From Paenibacillus tianmuensis (lineage in GTDB: Bacteria > Bacillota > Bacilli > Paenibacillales > NBRC-103111): a stretch of 59,690 nt of DNA. The stretch spans positions 1 through 59,690 of the forward strand of contig NZ_FMTT01000037.1 of the NCBI RefSeq assembly GCF_900100345.1, written 5' to 3'. The position numbers and the translations under genes were made by a program. The notes below the pieces were generated by a model. The model made no database searches and was not told the origin of the DNA. It saw nothing but the letters and a program-made list of their open reading frames with translations. This document shows, piece after piece, positions 14,345-24,827 of this stretch (its first letter is position 1; the number at the start of each line of letters is the position of its first letter).

Positions 14345-16561
14345 ATGAATGGTTTTCAAATGGCATGGCACGATATCCGGCAAATGTGGAGCTCCAACAT
14401 GGCGCGCCGCTCGGTGCTCGGCTTGATGGTCCTGCCGCTGATGTATAGTTTCATTTATTTATGGGCGTTTTGGAATCCGACCGACTTTTTGCCCCATTTG
14501 CCACTGGCGGTTGTTAACCTGGATCGCGGAATGTCGCAGAGCGGCAACCCGGTTAATCTGGGCCGGGAGCTTACGGACAAGCTGCTTGCCGACAAGCAGA
14601 CTTCCTGGACGGAAGTCAGCCCGGAGCAAGGAGCGGAGGGGATCGAGAAGCTGCGCTATTTTATGGTGCTGACGATCCCGCCGGACTTCACCGAAACGGC
14701 CTATAGCCCAAGCACTCCGAAGCCCAGAGCGAGTCAGCTTTCGTACGCCATCAACGAAGGGGCCAACATGCTCGGTGTCAAAGTGGTGCGCAGTGTGATG
14801 GATAAGGTTGGGCACGAGCTGGAGCAGCAAATGACAGAGAAATATGTGCGCACCATCTTCGACCAAATTCTCAACGGCGGCGAAGGGCTGAAGAAGGCGG
14901 CCGACGGGGCGGCCAAATTGGCGGAGGGAACGAAAAAGGCGCAGGACGGCGCGACTTCCTTGCAGGATGGTCTGAAGCAAGCCCAGGACGGCATGAAGCC
15001 GCTGTCGGAAGGGCTGACGAAGCTGCTGGACGGCGCGAACCAGCTGGAGAATGGCATCATCCGGCTGGATACGGCTGTCGGATTAGGCGCAGGAGGCATC
15101 GACAAACTGAATGCGCAGCTCTCGAAAATACTGGAGCCGATCAATCAGCTGACGGCTGAGGCGGAGAGGCTCAGCAAGGTGATCGACGCTTCCAATCAGT
15201 CGCTGAAGTTCGGGTTGAACGCCCTGGATGTGATCGGCGCGTCGCTGCAGGATACGAATCGCCGGATCGACGAGCTGCAGCGCGTGTGGGACTCGGGCAT
15301 AGGCGGCCGATTGCAAAAGCAAAAGGATCAGCTTGACAGCGCAATCGCCGATCTGCTGGCGCTTGGCGAGCAGTTCGGCGAAATCACCGGCAGCGAGCGG
15401 TTCAAGGGAGCGGTCGACAAACTGAAGACGGCAAATTCGCAGCGGCTTGATTTAGAGCAGGCCTTGCGCGATACGAAGGCATCGATTGACCAGATTCACA
15501 GCTCTACCTCCAAGTCGATCGAACAGATTAATGTTGCCCGTGACCAGCTCTCGGCGCATAGAAACGAGCTGCAGGCCGGGCTGCAGTCGATGCAGACCAC
15601 CGTGCGCAACACCTTGGACCAACTGAACAGGAATAAGCAGCTGGTGGACGATTTGTCCGGACGGCTCGGCCAACTCGCCAATGGCGTCCATCAGCTGCAG
15701 CAGGGCAGCACGGCGCTGGTCGAAGGTCTCAATGCCTTCGGCAGCGGATTCCATCAGCTGCAGGACGGCGTGACGAGGCTGTACGACGGCAGTACGCAGC
15801 TTTCTGCCGGTCTGAAGGACATTAACGCGGGCCAGCAGGAGCTTGCCGCGAAGCTTAGCGAGGCGGCGGGCATGGCGGCGATGGACGGGCAGGCGGAGCA
15901 GCGAATCAATACGATTGTCTCCCCAGTGAAAGTAACGGAGAACAACCTGCATCCGGTGCCGAACAACGGCACGGGGTTTGCGCCTTATTTTATTGCGCTG
16001 TCCTTGTGGGTAGGGTCGCTGGTGCTCTTTTTCGTTATCGATCTGAACAAGGTCGTCTCGATGCCGAAGCGGCCGATCTCATACCTCATCAACAAATATC
16101 TTGCGCTGGCTTCCGTCAGCGTGTTTCAATCGGTGCTTTCGGTGTTCATTCTCCATACGGGACTTGGGATTCCGACGGTGCTGCCGGCAATTAATTTATA
16201 TGGGTTCGCGCTGCTGCTCGGATTGACGTTCGCGGCGATTCTATTCATGCTGATCTCGATTCTCGGCAGCGATGTGGGACGTTTCGTCGCCATTGTCATT
16301 CTTATGCTCCAGCTGACGTCCAGCGGCGGCTCGTATCCGGTCGAGATGGAAGCGAGGTTTTTCAATTTCATCCATCCGGCACTGCCGATGACTTACGCGG
16401 TGGAAGGCTTCAGGCACCTGATCTCGATTGGCGACGCTGCAACGATCGCGAACGATGCGCTGATATTGGCGGCATATGGCATTGGCGCGCTTGTCCTGCT
16501 CTACCTCATCAAGCGGAAGACAATCATGCATCAGCTTCAGGAGGAATCCGTGCAATCCTAA
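14345..16561 (+). CDS. YhgE/Pip domain membrane protein
   Basis: 738 residues starting MNGFQMAWHDIRQMW. One N-terminal membrane helix (VLGLMVLPLMYSFIYLWAFW), a long extracytoplasmic region of about 500 residues with repeated coiled-coil blocks (AADGAAKLAEGTKKAQDGA, LQDGVTRLYDGSTQLSAGL), then about five C-terminal membrane helices of the ABC-2 permease type. This is the YhgE/Pip (phage infection protein) architecture, related to transport of surface or secreted factors. In-frame codons extend to 14234 without a plausible start site. It is monocistronic. Confidence 0.88.
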   Translation: MNGFQMAWHDIRQMWSSNMARRSVLGLMVLPLMYSFIYLWAFWNPTDFLPHLPLAVVNLDRGMSQSGNPVNLGRELTDKLLADKQTSWTEVSPEQGAEGIEKLRYFMVLTIPPDFTETAYSPSTPKPRASQLSYAINEGANMLGVKVVRSVMDKVGHELEQQMTEKYVRTIFDQILNGGEGLKKAADGAAKLAEGTKKAQDGATSLQDGLKQAQDGMKPLSEGLTKLLDGANQLENGIIRLDTAVGLGAGGIDKLNAQLSKILEPINQLTAEAERLSKVIDASNQSLKFGLNALDVIGASLQDTNRRIDELQRVWDSGIGGRLQKQKDQLDSAIADLLALGEQFGEITGSERFKGAVDKLKTANSQRLDLEQALRDTKASIDQIHSSTSKSIEQINVARDQLSAHRNELQAGLQSMQTTVRNTLDQLNRNKQLVDDLSGRLGQLANGVHQLQQGSTALVEGLNAFGSGFHQLQDGVTRLYDGSTQLSAGLKDINAGQQELAAKLSEAAGMAAMDGQAEQRINTIVSPVKVTENNLHPVPNNGTGFAPYFIALSLWVGSLVLFFVIDLNKVVSMPKRPISYLINKYLALASVSVFQSVLSVFILHTGLGIPTVLPAINLYGFALLLGLTFAAILFMLISILGSDVGRFVAIVILMLQLTSSGGSYPVEMEARFFNFIHPALPMTYAVEGFRHLISIGDAATIANDALILAAYGIGALVLLYLIKRKTIMHQLQEESVQS

Positions 16562-16687
16562 GACGCGGCTCCCTGCGGCGGATTTTACAGTTTCTTTACA
16601 TCGGATTTGCCTAGCAGGGCTTGCCTCCCCCGTTCCTTCCGACGGATAATAGACCCAATCGGTTGAACTTGGGGAGGAAAAACGGAT

Positions 16688-17434
16688 ATGACCACACAAC
16701 AACAACCTATTGTCATCGGCCACCGCGGCGCTGCAGGCGAGGCGCCGGAAAATACGCTGGCCTCGTTCGAGCTTGCGCTTCTGCAAGGTGCGGACGCGAT
16801 TGAGCTGGACGTGCACCTGTCGGCTGACGGGGAAGTGATCGTCTGCCATGACCATACGGTCGGACGTACGACGGATGGCACCGGCGCAATCGCGGAGCTG
16901 ACGGTGGCGGAGCTGAAGCAGCTGGACGCCGGACGCTGGTTCGCCGAGCGGTTCGCCGGAGAGCGGCTGCCTTTGCTGGAAGACGTATTCCAGCTCGTTC
17001 CTATAGAAATCATGATCAACGTTGAGGTCAAATGCTCCTACACTCCGCGGTTGGCGGAACGACTGGCGGAGCTGCTTGCACAGTACAATCGGCTGGACAG
17101 CGTGGTCGTCTCGTCGTTTAACCATAAGGTGTTAAAGCAGTTGCAGGAGGCGATCCTCAATCTGCGCGCGGGGCTGCTTTATGTAGCCAATTTCGTATCG
17201 CACCGTCAGATGGCAGCGGCAGCCGAGGGGCTGGACGTCTATGCGATTCATCCGCAGCATCATACGGTCGATGCCGGGGATGTGGCCGAAGCGACAGGCT
17301 ATGGCCTGCGGGTCTACCCTTGGACCGTCAACGAACCGCAAGACCTTCGCCGGGTCATCGATGCGGGCGCTTCGGGGATCATTACGGACTTTCCGGGTCG
17401 TCTCCGAAGCCTGTTGAACGAAGGCAAGGCATAA
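16688..17434 (+). CDS. Glycerophosphodiester phosphodiesterase
   Basis: 248 residues with GGGGAGG upstream. GDPD TIM barrel: IGHRGAAGEAPENT (catalytic His and Arg), ELDVHLSADGEVIVCHDHT (metal-binding Glu/Asp and the second His), and the C-terminal YPWTVNEPQDLRRVIDAG. It hydrolyses glycerophosphodiesters to glycerol 3-phosphate and an alcohol. There is no signal peptide, so it should be cytoplasmic, like UgpQ. Confidence 0.92.
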   Translation: MTTQQQPIVIGHRGAAGEAPENTLASFELALLQGADAIELDVHLSADGEVIVCHDHTVGRTTDGTGAIAELTVAELKQLDAGRWFAERFAGERLPLLEDVFQLVPIEIMINVEVKCSYTPRLAERLAELLAQYNRLDSVVVSSFNHKVLKQLQEAILNLRAGLLYVANFVSHRQMAAAAEGLDVYAIHPQHHTVDAGDVAEATGYGLRVYPWTVNEPQDLRRVIDAGASGIITDFPGRLRSLLNEGKA

Positions 17435-17451
17435 AGAAGCTTTGAATAAGG

Positions 17452-17507
17452 AGCGCATAGGCACACGCCGGACGATAAGTTCGGCAGCGGCTTGTGCGCT
17501 TTTTTTG
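17452..17507 (+). terminator. Terminator after the phosphodiesterase
   Basis: AGCGCA ... TGCGCT with inner GCCG/CGGC pairing and seven T. Confidence 0.75.
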
Positions 17508-17581
17508 CGGGAAAAGATACCAAATGGTAACATTTTGCGCTCGTTCGTCCGATAATAAGGAAAGAGATGGGAGGTTTCGCA

Positions 17582-19012
17582 ATGAACAAGAACTATTCTT
17601 CATGGTACCGCAAGCTTGCAGTTCTGCTGTCGTTGTCCGTGCTGTTGTCGTTGTGGCCTAGACCCGCAGCGGCTGAAATTAATGTGTTTCCGGATGTCGA
17701 TGCGAAGCAGTATGCCTGGGCCGTCGAGTCGATCCGACTCATGGCGAAAAAGCAAGTGCTGACTGGGTATCCCGACGGCAACTTCCGTCCGAACAAGACG
17801 ATCAGCAAGGCGGAGTGGTCGGCTATGGTGTATCGGCTGTTTGATAAGTATCGTCCGAACACGCTGGCCACCGGGATACAAAAAATTACTTATTTTACCG
17901 ACGTACCCGAATTGCATTGGGCGCATAAGCCCATAACGGAGATTTACAACGCCTCGTTCAAAATCGGGGGGTACGGGCTGAGCCGGGACGGAAATTTGGC
18001 TTTTCGCCCCGATATGCAGCTGACCCGTCTGCAGCTTGCCCAGTTGTTGTATGCGTATTTCGACAATCGTTTAATGGAAAAGCGTTTTAGCGACAATGAC
18101 GTATGCTCGGTCGTATCGGAATTGAAAGACGTTCCGGTCAAAATGTTCAAAACGGAAGCGGAATATCAAGTCGCCCAAGCGGACGGACGGTACGTCGAAG
18201 ACGGCTTGATGGACGTGGAAAGCAACGATGTGTTTGTCACCCTCATTCTCGGCAACAACACCGGGGATTGCAAGCTGGGAGGGGACGAGCTGTCCAACGT
18301 GCAGGCCAAAGCGCTGGCAAGCCTCAAAGCAAGCGGCATTATGACGCCGAACGATATGGGATATTTCCGTCCGAAAGACTACGTGACCCGCGCCGAAGCG
18401 GTAACGATTCTGGACCGTGCGTACACGTATCTGAAAAGAAACGGCTGGCTCTGGGACTATACGACGGTGGATTTAACGCTTCCTTTCAATCCAGTCGGGA
18501 CAGGGACGAATTCGGGCGGCACCAGCGGTTCGAACGGGTCTTCCGGCAGCGGCAGCAGCAGCTTCAATAACAACCCGAACAGCAATACGATCACGCCTCC
18601 GAATGGCGGCTATTCGCAGGACGGCTCGGTTAATTGGTCGGATAAATCGATCGTTCGAGTCATCGACTATTTTGACGACAAGGGCGTAATTGTGAAAGAT
18701 CTGCAGCAGAAGGGCGAAATCGAAGCTGCCGTGCAGCCAAAAGGGTCCAAATATTTGACCATTACATTGAACTCTGACGAGAAGGTCGATATGTACGTGA
18801 TCATTGACGGCCGCGTCGGCTTCGTCAAGCAGGAGGAATTTCCACTAACGCTTGAAGTCAGGGGCGTGACGACGGTCGGTCTCCGCTCGCAGCTGCGCAA
18901 TCCGGATAAGAACAAGCGGACCAACGATCTGACGACGCTGTCGGTGCAATTGTCGGACGTGGAGCCGAGCAAGAAGAAGGAGAAGACCAAATCGACTTCT
19001 CCGAAATCTTAG
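17582..19012 (+). CDS. S-layer homology (SLH) domain protein
   Basis: 476 residues from ATG 17582 with GGGAGG 8 bases upstream. A signal peptide is likely cut after PAAA. Three SLH-type motifs follow: FPDVDAKQYAWAVESIRLM with GYPDGNFRPN, a divergent second with LAFRPDMQLTRLQL, and YFRPKDYVTRAEAVTILDRA. SLH domains hold proteins to pyruvylated cell-wall polymer. A Gly/Ser/Asn-rich linker (about 310-345) leads to a C-terminal beta-rich domain of about 120 residues of unknown function and a basic tail. Confidence 0.88.
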   Translation: MNKNYSSWYRKLAVLLSLSVLLSLWPRPAAAEINVFPDVDAKQYAWAVESIRLMAKKQVLTGYPDGNFRPNKTISKAEWSAMVYRLFDKYRPNTLATGIQKITYFTDVPELHWAHKPITEIYNASFKIGGYGLSRDGNLAFRPDMQLTRLQLAQLLYAYFDNRLMEKRFSDNDVCSVVSELKDVPVKMFKTEAEYQVAQADGRYVEDGLMDVESNDVFVTLILGNNTGDCKLGGDELSNVQAKALASLKASGIMTPNDMGYFRPKDYVTRAEAVTILDRAYTYLKRNGWLWDYTTVDLTLPFNPVGTGTNSGGTSGSNGSSGSGSSSFNNNPNSNTITPPNGGYSQDGSVNWSDKSIVRVIDYFDDKGVIVKDLQQKGEIEAAVQPKGSKYLTITLNSDEKVDMYVIIDGRVGFVKQEEFPLTLEVRGVTTVGLRSQLRNPDKNKRTNDLTTLSVQLSDVEPSKKKEKTKSTSPKS

Positions 19013-19108
19013 AATAAGCCGGATGTTTCCTAGGCCGGGATAAAGGATCGCCGCAAGGATCATACTAAACGGTGTCTTCCCGACAAAACGGACAACCGGA
19101 GGTTTTCC

Positions 19109-19285
19109 ATGGCATCCAGCAGAGGACATCAAGGCGCGCACGGCATAGGTCAAGCGGAGGAGCAGCTCGCGGGCCAGGCGGCCGCGGCGGCCGCCATCCA
19201 AGGGCAGAGCGAGACGGATCAAGACGTACTCGAAGCTGCGCGCCAAGATCAGAACGAGCAGGAAAAGGTTCTCGACGAGCCCTGA
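19109..19285 (+). CDS. Small hydrophilic Ala/Gln/Glu-rich protein
   Basis: 58 residues from ATG 19109 with CGGAGG 6 bases upstream and a strong terminator 15 bases after the stop. The sequence (for example GQAEEQLAGQAAAAAAIQG) is acidic and has no membrane segment. Not recognised; small acid-soluble or storage-type proteins of spores have similar composition, but I see no family motif. Confidence 0.6.
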   Translation: MASSRGHQGAHGIGQAEEQLAGQAAAAAAIQGQSETDQDVLEAARQDQNEQEKVLDEP

Positions 19286-19299
19286 TCCTGATGTACGAC

Positions 19300-19338
19300 A
19301 ACGAAGCCCGGACGAACAGGTCCGGGCTTCGTTATGTT
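19300..19338. terminator. Bidirectional terminator
   Basis: Perfect 14-bp stem AACGAAGCCCGGAC/GTCCGGGCTTCGTT with loop GAACAG, between convergent genes. Confidence 0.8.
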
Positions 19339-19378
19339 TGCGCCCCTAAAGCAGAGGAAGCAAGTATGAATAGGCAAT

Positions 19379-19828
19379 TTATTGAAGCAAATGCTTGAAC
19401 GGGCTGTAGTCGATCTGCTTTTTGTCTAAATACGAGGTCAGACTGCGGTAATCGCGCTTGGGCGTTGCCAAGATATACCCCTCGATGCAATGCTCCCGCG
19501 TGACCGCGTCGGCCTTCGCTTCCAGCGCTACTTGACCGATCCGGGCGGCGATGGAATGCTTCGCGATGTCGCGGAACGGAGTAGGCACGGGCTCGACCAG
19601 CATGTCGAGGAACGTTTTGGAGTCTTCCGTCCACAGGTGGCGGGACGATTCGACGAAATGATTTTGCCAGTCCAGCTTCGATTTGCCGTCCTCCCGGGGA
19701 AGCACCTTGAAAAATTTGCGGAACATAAAGTAGCCGCCCACCGACATCATGAACAGCAGCACGAATACCCAGAAAATAATAAACCACATAAACCCCTCAG
19801 GCGGGGCATCGTTCATCGCATACCACAT
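19379..19828 (-). CDS. DUF2621 membrane protein (YneK-like)
   Basis: 149 residues with GGGAGGTGA upstream. One N-terminal membrane helix (FMWFIIFWVFVLLFMMSVGGYF), then a cytoplasmic domain with SRHLWTEDSKTFLDMLVEPV and ARIGQVALEAKADAVT, as in B. subtilis YneK (DUF2621). Function unknown. Confidence 0.8.
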   Translation of the reverse strand: MWYAMNDAPPEGFMWFIIFWVFVLLFMMSVGGYFMFRKFFKVLPREDGKSKLDWQNHFVESSRHLWTEDSKTFLDMLVEPVPTPFRDIAKHSIAARIGQVALEAKADAVTREHCIEGYILATPKRDYRSLTSYLDKKQIDYSPFKHLLQ

Positions 19829-19973
19829 GAAACGTTCACCTCCCTTCCATTATACCTCACTTTCCGCTGGAGGAAAACGGAACCTGCAAGAGATTATTTC
19901 CTATTCTAGATTTCTTGTCCCGATCCTAGTAAAATAGATGAAAGTGAGATGAACAAAGGAGTGATTCCCGGTC

Positions 19974-21101
19974 ATGGTCAGAATCGGATCGCACGTTTCG
20001 TTTTCGGATAAAGGGCTGCTGAATGCGGCCAACGAAGCCGTTTCTTACGGCTCCGGAACGTTTATGATTTATACGGGGGCGCCGCAGAATACGCGCCGCA
20101 AACCGATCGAAAATCAATATATCGAAGAAGGCAAAGCCGTGATGGAGCAGCATGGCATCGGAGAGATTATCGTCCATGCTCCGTATATTACCAATCTGGG
20201 CTCCTACAAGGAAGATACGTACGAGCTGGCGGTCCGCTTCCTGCAGGAGGAAATCCGCCGTACGGATTATCTCGGCGTGAAGCAGATCGTGCTTCATCCC
20301 GGGGCTTATACGGACAAGGATGCCGAGTACGGGCTGGCGCGCATCGCGCAAGGATTGAACGAAGTGCTGAGTGGCGTGAAGGATACGAACGTGAACATCG
20401 CGCTGGAGACGATGGCAGGCAAAGGCACGGAGATGGGCCGCAGCTTCGAGGAGCTGGCCACCATCATCGAAAAGGTGGAAGACAACGGCAAGCTGACCGT
20501 CTGCCTCGATACGTGCCACGTGAACGATGCGGGCTACGATATCGTAAACGATCTGGACGGCGTGCTGGAGCAGTTCGACCGTACGGTCGGATTGGACCGT
20601 CTGGCCGTCGTGCATCTGAACGACAGCAAAAACCCGAAAGGCGCGAGCAAAGACCGTCATGCTCCCGTCGGCGCCGGTTGGATCGGCTTCCGAGCGATGC
20701 ATAACGTCGTTCACCATGAGAAGCTGAAGCATCTGCCGTTCATTCTGGAGACACCGTGGATTGGCAAGGAAGACAGCTCGCAGCGGCCGATGTACGAAGC
20801 GGAAATCGCGCTGCTCGGCGGTACGGTCAAAACGCGTTTCGGCGACGGGTTCCTGTCGGATGTCGAGCGTCTGGCCCATTTCTTCACGAAGCAGGATATC
20901 GATCAGAGAGCGTACGTGCTGCAAACCTGGGAGGTGCTCAAGACGGACGCCAAGGCGAAAAAGGCGGACGGCCGCGAGCCGATGGAACGCTTGTACGATC
21001 TGATCGTCGCAGATAACGTGTTCCCTGAGCTGAGCGAGGAACAAATCAACCACCGCCTGACCGCGTGGTTTGCGGGCGAGCATTTGTTCGCTACGGTATA
21101 A
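19974..21101 (+). CDS. nfo: Endonuclease IV (AP endonuclease) with C-terminal extension
   Basis: Repairs abasic sites in DNA. The TIM-barrel core has [10 protein letters not shown] at the start, [35 protein letters not shown] and the metal ligands in [20 protein letters not shown]. The usual length is about 280-300; this protein has 375 residues. The core appears complete by about residue 280 (FILETPW), and the last 95 residues (from [17 protein letters not shown]) form an extra, mostly helical part. purU follows after 44 bases, probably in one transcript. Confidence 0.9.
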   Translation: MVRIGSHVSFSDKGLLNAANEAVSYGSGTFMIYTGAPQNTRRKPIENQYIEEGKAVMEQHGIGEIIVHAPYITNLGSYKEDTYELAVRFLQEEIRRTDYLGVKQIVLHPGAYTDKDAEYGLARIAQGLNEVLSGVKDTNVNIALETMAGKGTEMGRSFEELATIIEKVEDNGKLTVCLDTCHVNDAGYDIVNDLDGVLEQFDRTVGLDRLAVVHLNDSKNPKGASKDRHAPVGAGWIGFRAMHNVVHHEKLKHLPFILETPWIGKEDSSQRPMYEAEIALLGGTVKTRFGDGFLSDVERLAHFFTKQDIDQRAYVLQTWEVLKTDAKAKKADGREPMERLYDLIVADNVFPELSEEQINHRLTAWFAGEHLFATV

Positions 21102-21145
21102 GAAGAGACATTCTATGTTTTGACAACGAAGGAGATTAACAACGC

Positions 21146-22039
21146 ATGGTTTCGAATGTTACTTCCAAATCGAAAAGCACGAATTTGACGAATCGGGCGC
21201 GGATGCTCGTGTCTTGCCCGGACCGCCCCGGTATCGTGGCCGCGGTATCGCGCTTCCTGTACGAGCACGGCGCCAACATCGTGCAGTCCGATCAATATAC
21301 GATGGACCCGGAGGGCGGGTTATTCTTCATTCGAATCGAATTCGATCTGGCCAATCTGGATGAGCGCCGCGAGCAGTTGAAGGCCGATTTTGCCGTGGTC
21401 GCCGCCGAATTCAACATGAAGTGGAGCATCACCCGGGCAAGCCGTAAGAAGCGTCTGGCGATTTTCGTCTCCAAGGAAGATCACTGTCTTCTGGAGCTGC
21501 TGTGGCACTGGCAGTCGGGCGACCTGGATGCCGATATTGCAATGGTCATCAGCAACCACGACGATATGCGCGGGCTGGTGGAGTCGCTCGGCATTCCATA
21601 CCATCATATTCCGGTTACGCCCGATACGAAAACGGAGGCGGAGAAGCGGCAGCTTGAACTGGTTAGCGGTCAAGTGGACGTCGTCATTTTGGCCCGCTAC
21701 ATGCAGATTATTTCGCCGAAATTTATCGAGGACTTTCCGAACAAAATCATCAATATTCATCACTCGTTCCTTCCGGCCTTCGTGGGAGGCAAGCCGTATG
21801 CGCAGGCGTACAACCGCGGCGTGAAAATTATCGGCGCCACTGCGCATTACGTCACGGAGGAGCTGGACGGCGGACCGATTATCGAGCAGGACGTCCAGCG
21901 TGTAAGCCACCGCGACAATGTGGAGGATTTGAAGCGGATCGGCCGCCATATCGAGCGCACGGTACTGGCGCGCGCCGTCAACTGGCACATCGAGGACCGG
22001 GTCATCGTGCATCAGAACAAAACGGTTGTGTTCAGTTAA
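21146..22039 (+). CDS. purU: Formyltetrahydrofolate deformylase
   Basis: 297 residues with AAGGAG upstream. An N-terminal ACT regulatory domain (MLVSCPDRPGIVAAVSRFL) and a C-terminal formyltransferase-fold domain with VISNHDDM, NIHHSFLPAFVGGKPY and GATAHYVTEELDGGPI, which contain the conserved Asn-His-Asp catalytic set. It releases formate from 10-formyl-THF, balancing one-carbon pools and supplying formate to purine synthesis. Confidence 0.95.
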   Translation: MVSNVTSKSKSTNLTNRARMLVSCPDRPGIVAAVSRFLYEHGANIVQSDQYTMDPEGGLFFIRIEFDLANLDERREQLKADFAVVAAEFNMKWSITRASRKKRLAIFVSKEDHCLLELLWHWQSGDLDADIAMVISNHDDMRGLVESLGIPYHHIPVTPDTKTEAEKRQLELVSGQVDVVILARYMQIISPKFIEDFPNKIINIHHSFLPAFVGGKPYAQAYNRGVKIIGATAHYVTEELDGGPIIEQDVQRVSHRDNVEDLKRIGRHIERTVLARAVNWHIEDRVIVHQNKTVVFS

Positions 22040-22056
22040 TATCATCATGTGTACGG

Positions 22057-22107
22057 AGCGAAGAGCCATACCTTCCGGATAGGGGGGCGGAGGCCTTCGC
22101 TTTTTTT
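22057..22107 (+). terminator. Terminator after purU
   Basis: AGCGAAG (22057-22063) pairs with CTTCGCT (22095-22101), followed by seven T. Confidence 0.75.
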
Positions 22108-22204
22108 ATGGCCCGATGGCGGGCGGGAAGCAGGATACGGTGCAGAGGAGCGATAAGGATGAACGGTTTGATCGAAGTCTCCAATGAAACGGGATTCCGT
22201 GGAA

Positions 22205-22252
22205 ACGCGAAAAAACCGGAATGCCGATAGCGCATTTCCGGTTTTTTCGCGT
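22205..22252. terminator. Second terminator, bidirectional
   Basis: Perfect 17-bp stem from ACGCGAAAAAACC to its complement, with A and T tracts inside the stem so that either strand could terminate. It closes the small minus-strand gene to its right. Confidence 0.8.
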
Positions 22253-22281
22253 AGGTCCGCCCGCTGTGGGCATAACCGTAT

Positions 22282-22617
22282 TTATTTGAACCGGCGCACA
22301 TAAAACAGCTGAACGACCGGATACAGCACCAGGCAAAAGCATAGAGCGAGGAACAGCGGAAGGTTGCCGAAATCGTCCTTGCGGACAAATACGATCCGGT
22401 CGGCGATCCAAAACACGAACAAAGCCAGCGTTAAAATGTGATAGCTGATTTTGGCGCTGAAGTGTGAAACGTCTTGTGGTTGTACAGGTTCGTAAGCGTG
22501 TCCAGGAAACGAGATTGTAAAAGCATGTTCACGGGTTGGATATGGTAAACTGAAACGGAGAGTGGTACAATAAAGCAAGCACTCCAAGCGAGCAAGTAGT
22601 AATGCAAACGTTAACAA
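22282..22617 (-). CDS. Hypothetical small membrane protein
   Basis: Up to 111 residues. The C-terminal half has two membrane helices ([18 protein letters not shown] and [19 protein letters not shown]) and ends YVRRFK. A terminator lies just downstream. The start is uncertain: no in-frame ATG with a binding site exists close to the membrane part, so the true protein may be shorter. Family not recognised. Confidence 0.45.
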   Translation of the reverse strand: MLTFALLLARLECLLYCTTLRFSLPYPTREHAFTISFPGHAYEPVQPQDVSHFSAKISYHILTLALFVFWIADRIVFVRKDDFGNLPLFLALCFCLVLYPVVQLFYVRRFK

Positions 22618-22724
22618 CCCTTTTGTTTACTGGGTCACGTGAAGCCCGGCGCTTTCGCGCGAAGGCGGACCAGAGCTTTACCACACTGCTGATCAAAAGA
22701 AGATCGATAATTAGGAGGATCACA

Positions 22725-24728
22725 ATGACGGTATCTAACAAGACGATCGAACAACTCTCCGTGGACACGATCCGCACGCTTTCCATCGACGCGATTGAAA
22801 AAGCCAAGTCCGGCCACCCTGGGATGCCGATGGGAGCGGCGCCGATGGGCTATGAGCTCTTCGCGAAGCTGATGAGGCACAACCCGGATCAGCCGACGTG
22901 GATCAACCGCGACCGTTTCGTGCTGTCTGCGGGACATGGTTCGATGCTGCTGTACAGCCTGCTCCACCTCTCCGGCTACGACCTGCCGATGGAAGAGCTG
23001 AAGCAGTTCCGCCAATGGGGCAGCCTGACGCCGGGACATCCGGAAGTGGGCCATACGCCGGGCGTCGACGCGACGACAGGGCCGCTCGGTCAAGGCCTAG
23101 GCATGGCGGTGGGGATGGCGATGGCGGAAGCGCATCTTGCAGCCGTTTACAATCGTGAACAATACCGTGTCATCGATCACTATACATATGCCATTTGCGG
23201 CGACGGCGACCTGATGGAAGGCATCTCGTCGGAGTCCGCTTCGCTTGCCGGCCATTTGAAGCTCGGCAAGTTAATCGTGCTGTACGATTCGAACGATATT
23301 TCGCTGGACGGCGAGCTGAATCTGTCGTTCTCCGAGAATGTCGCCCAGCGCTTTGAAGGCTACGGCTGGCAGGTGCTGCGCGTCGAGGACGGCAACGATC
23401 TGGAGGCGATCCACAAAGCGGTGCTGGAGGCGCAGGCGGATTACCGTCCGACGCTGATCGAAGTGAAGACGGTCATCGGCTACGGCAGCCCGAACAAGGC
23501 GGGCAAAGGCGGTCACGTAGGCTCGCACGGTTCCCCGCTCGGCGTGGACGAAGTCGCGCTGACCAAGAAAGCGTACGGCTGGGACGAAGCGCAGCACTTC
23601 CATGTGCCGGACGAAGTGCGCCAGCATTTCGCCGACGTGAAAAGCAAGGGAGTTCAAGCGTGCGACGTTTGGAAGCTATTGGTTGCCGACTATGCCAAGG
23701 CGCACCCGGAGTTGGCGAAGCAGTTCCAAGCAGCCGAAAGCGGCGAACTGCCGGCAGGCTGGGATAAGGACATTCCGTCCGACGTTTCGGCGGACAAGGG
23801 TACCCGTACAGCTTCAGGCACGGTGCTGAATGCGATTGCCAAAAACGTACCGTGGCTCGTCGGCGGCTCCGCTGACCTGGAGTCTTCGACCATGACGCAC
23901 ATGAAGGATCTCGGCGTGCTGACGACTAAAGATTACAGCGGCCGCAACATCTACTTCGGCGTGCGCGAGTTCGGGATGGGCTCGGCTACAAACGGCATGC
24001 TGCTGCACGGCGGCGTGAAAGTGTTCTGCGGAACGTTCTTCGTCTTCTCCGACTACTTGCGTCCGGCGATCCGTCTGGCGTCGATCATGAACGTGCCAGC
24101 GATCTACGTATTCACGCATGACAGCATCGGCGTCGGCGAAGACGGCCCGACCCACGAGCCGATCGAGCAGCTTGCCGCGCTGCGCGTCATTCCGGGCGTG
24201 ACGGTTCTTCGTCCGGCGGACGGTCCGGAAACGGCAGCCGCTTGGCGCTATGCCGTTGAGAACAAAAAAGGCCCTGTCGCCTTGATCTTCTCCCGGCAAG
24301 CGGCTCCGACGCTGGAAGGCACGGCGAACGGCGCTGTCGATCGCGGCGCGTATGTCTTGTCCGACGCAGCCAATGGCAAACCGCAGGCGCAAATTATCGC
24401 AACGGGGACGGAAGTACAGCTTGCGGTGGGCGCGCAAAAGCAGCTGGCGGAGGAAGGCATCGCGGTTCGCGTGATCAGCATGCCGAGCTGGGAGCTGTTC
24501 GACAAGCAGCCGCAGGAGTACAAGGATTCCGTCATTTTGCCTGAGGTGAAAGCGCGTCTGGCGGTCGAAATGGGTCATTCGTTCGGCTGGGCGCGCTACG
24601 TTGGCGAGCAAGGCGACGTGCTCGGTATCGACAAATTCGGTGCATCCGCTCCGGGTCCGGTTGTCATCCGCGAATACGGCTTTACGGTGGACAATGTGGT
24701 AGCTCGCGTGAAGGCTTTGTTGAAATAA
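22725..24728 (+). CDS. tkt: Transketolase
   Basis: 667 residues from ATG 22725 with AGGAGG 6 bases upstream. Uses thiamine diphosphate to move two-carbon units in the pentose phosphate pathway. Seen: [19 protein letters not shown], the ThDP motif [18 protein letters not shown], pyrimidine-domain motifs [17 protein letters not shown] and [20 protein letters not shown], and a normal C-terminal domain. About 685 bases separate it from purU. Confidence 0.96.
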   Translation: MTVSNKTIEQLSVDTIRTLSIDAIEKAKSGHPGMPMGAAPMGYELFAKLMRHNPDQPTWINRDRFVLSAGHGSMLLYSLLHLSGYDLPMEELKQFRQWGSLTPGHPEVGHTPGVDATTGPLGQGLGMAVGMAMAEAHLAAVYNREQYRVIDHYTYAICGDGDLMEGISSESASLAGHLKLGKLIVLYDSNDISLDGELNLSFSENVAQRFEGYGWQVLRVEDGNDLEAIHKAVLEAQADYRPTLIEVKTVIGYGSPNKAGKGGHVGSHGSPLGVDEVALTKKAYGWDEAQHFHVPDEVRQHFADVKSKGVQACDVWKLLVADYAKAHPELAKQFQAAESGELPAGWDKDIPSDVSADKGTRTASGTVLNAIAKNVPWLVGGSADLESSTMTHMKDLGVLTTKDYSGRNIYFGVREFGMGSATNGMLLHGGVKVFCGTFFVFSDYLRPAIRLASIMNVPAIYVFTHDSIGVGEDGPTHEPIEQLAALRVIPGVTVLRPADGPETAAAWRYAVENKKGPVALIFSRQAAPTLEGTANGAVDRGAYVLSDAANGKPQAQIIATGTEVQLAVGAQKQLAEEGIAVRVISMPSWELFDKQPQEYKDSVILPEVKARLAVEMGHSFGWARYVGEQGDVLGIDKFGASAPGPVVIREYGFTVDNVVARVKALLK

Positions 24729-24827
24729 GAATTGGGCGTTGAACAATAGACGACGAACGACAGCGGGCGGTGGCGGATGAACGCACCGTCTGCGGTTAGT
24801 TCAGATGAGAAAGAGGGAAATCGGTCC

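Noticed and set aside
22602..22724. Upstream extension of transketolase to ATG 22602
   Set aside because: The added 41 residues are not part of transketolases, and ATG 22725 has a perfect AGGAGG.
23814..24746. Minus-strand frame of 310 codons opposite transketolase
   Set aside because: Antisense shadow of a highly conserved gene, with no recognisable protein content.
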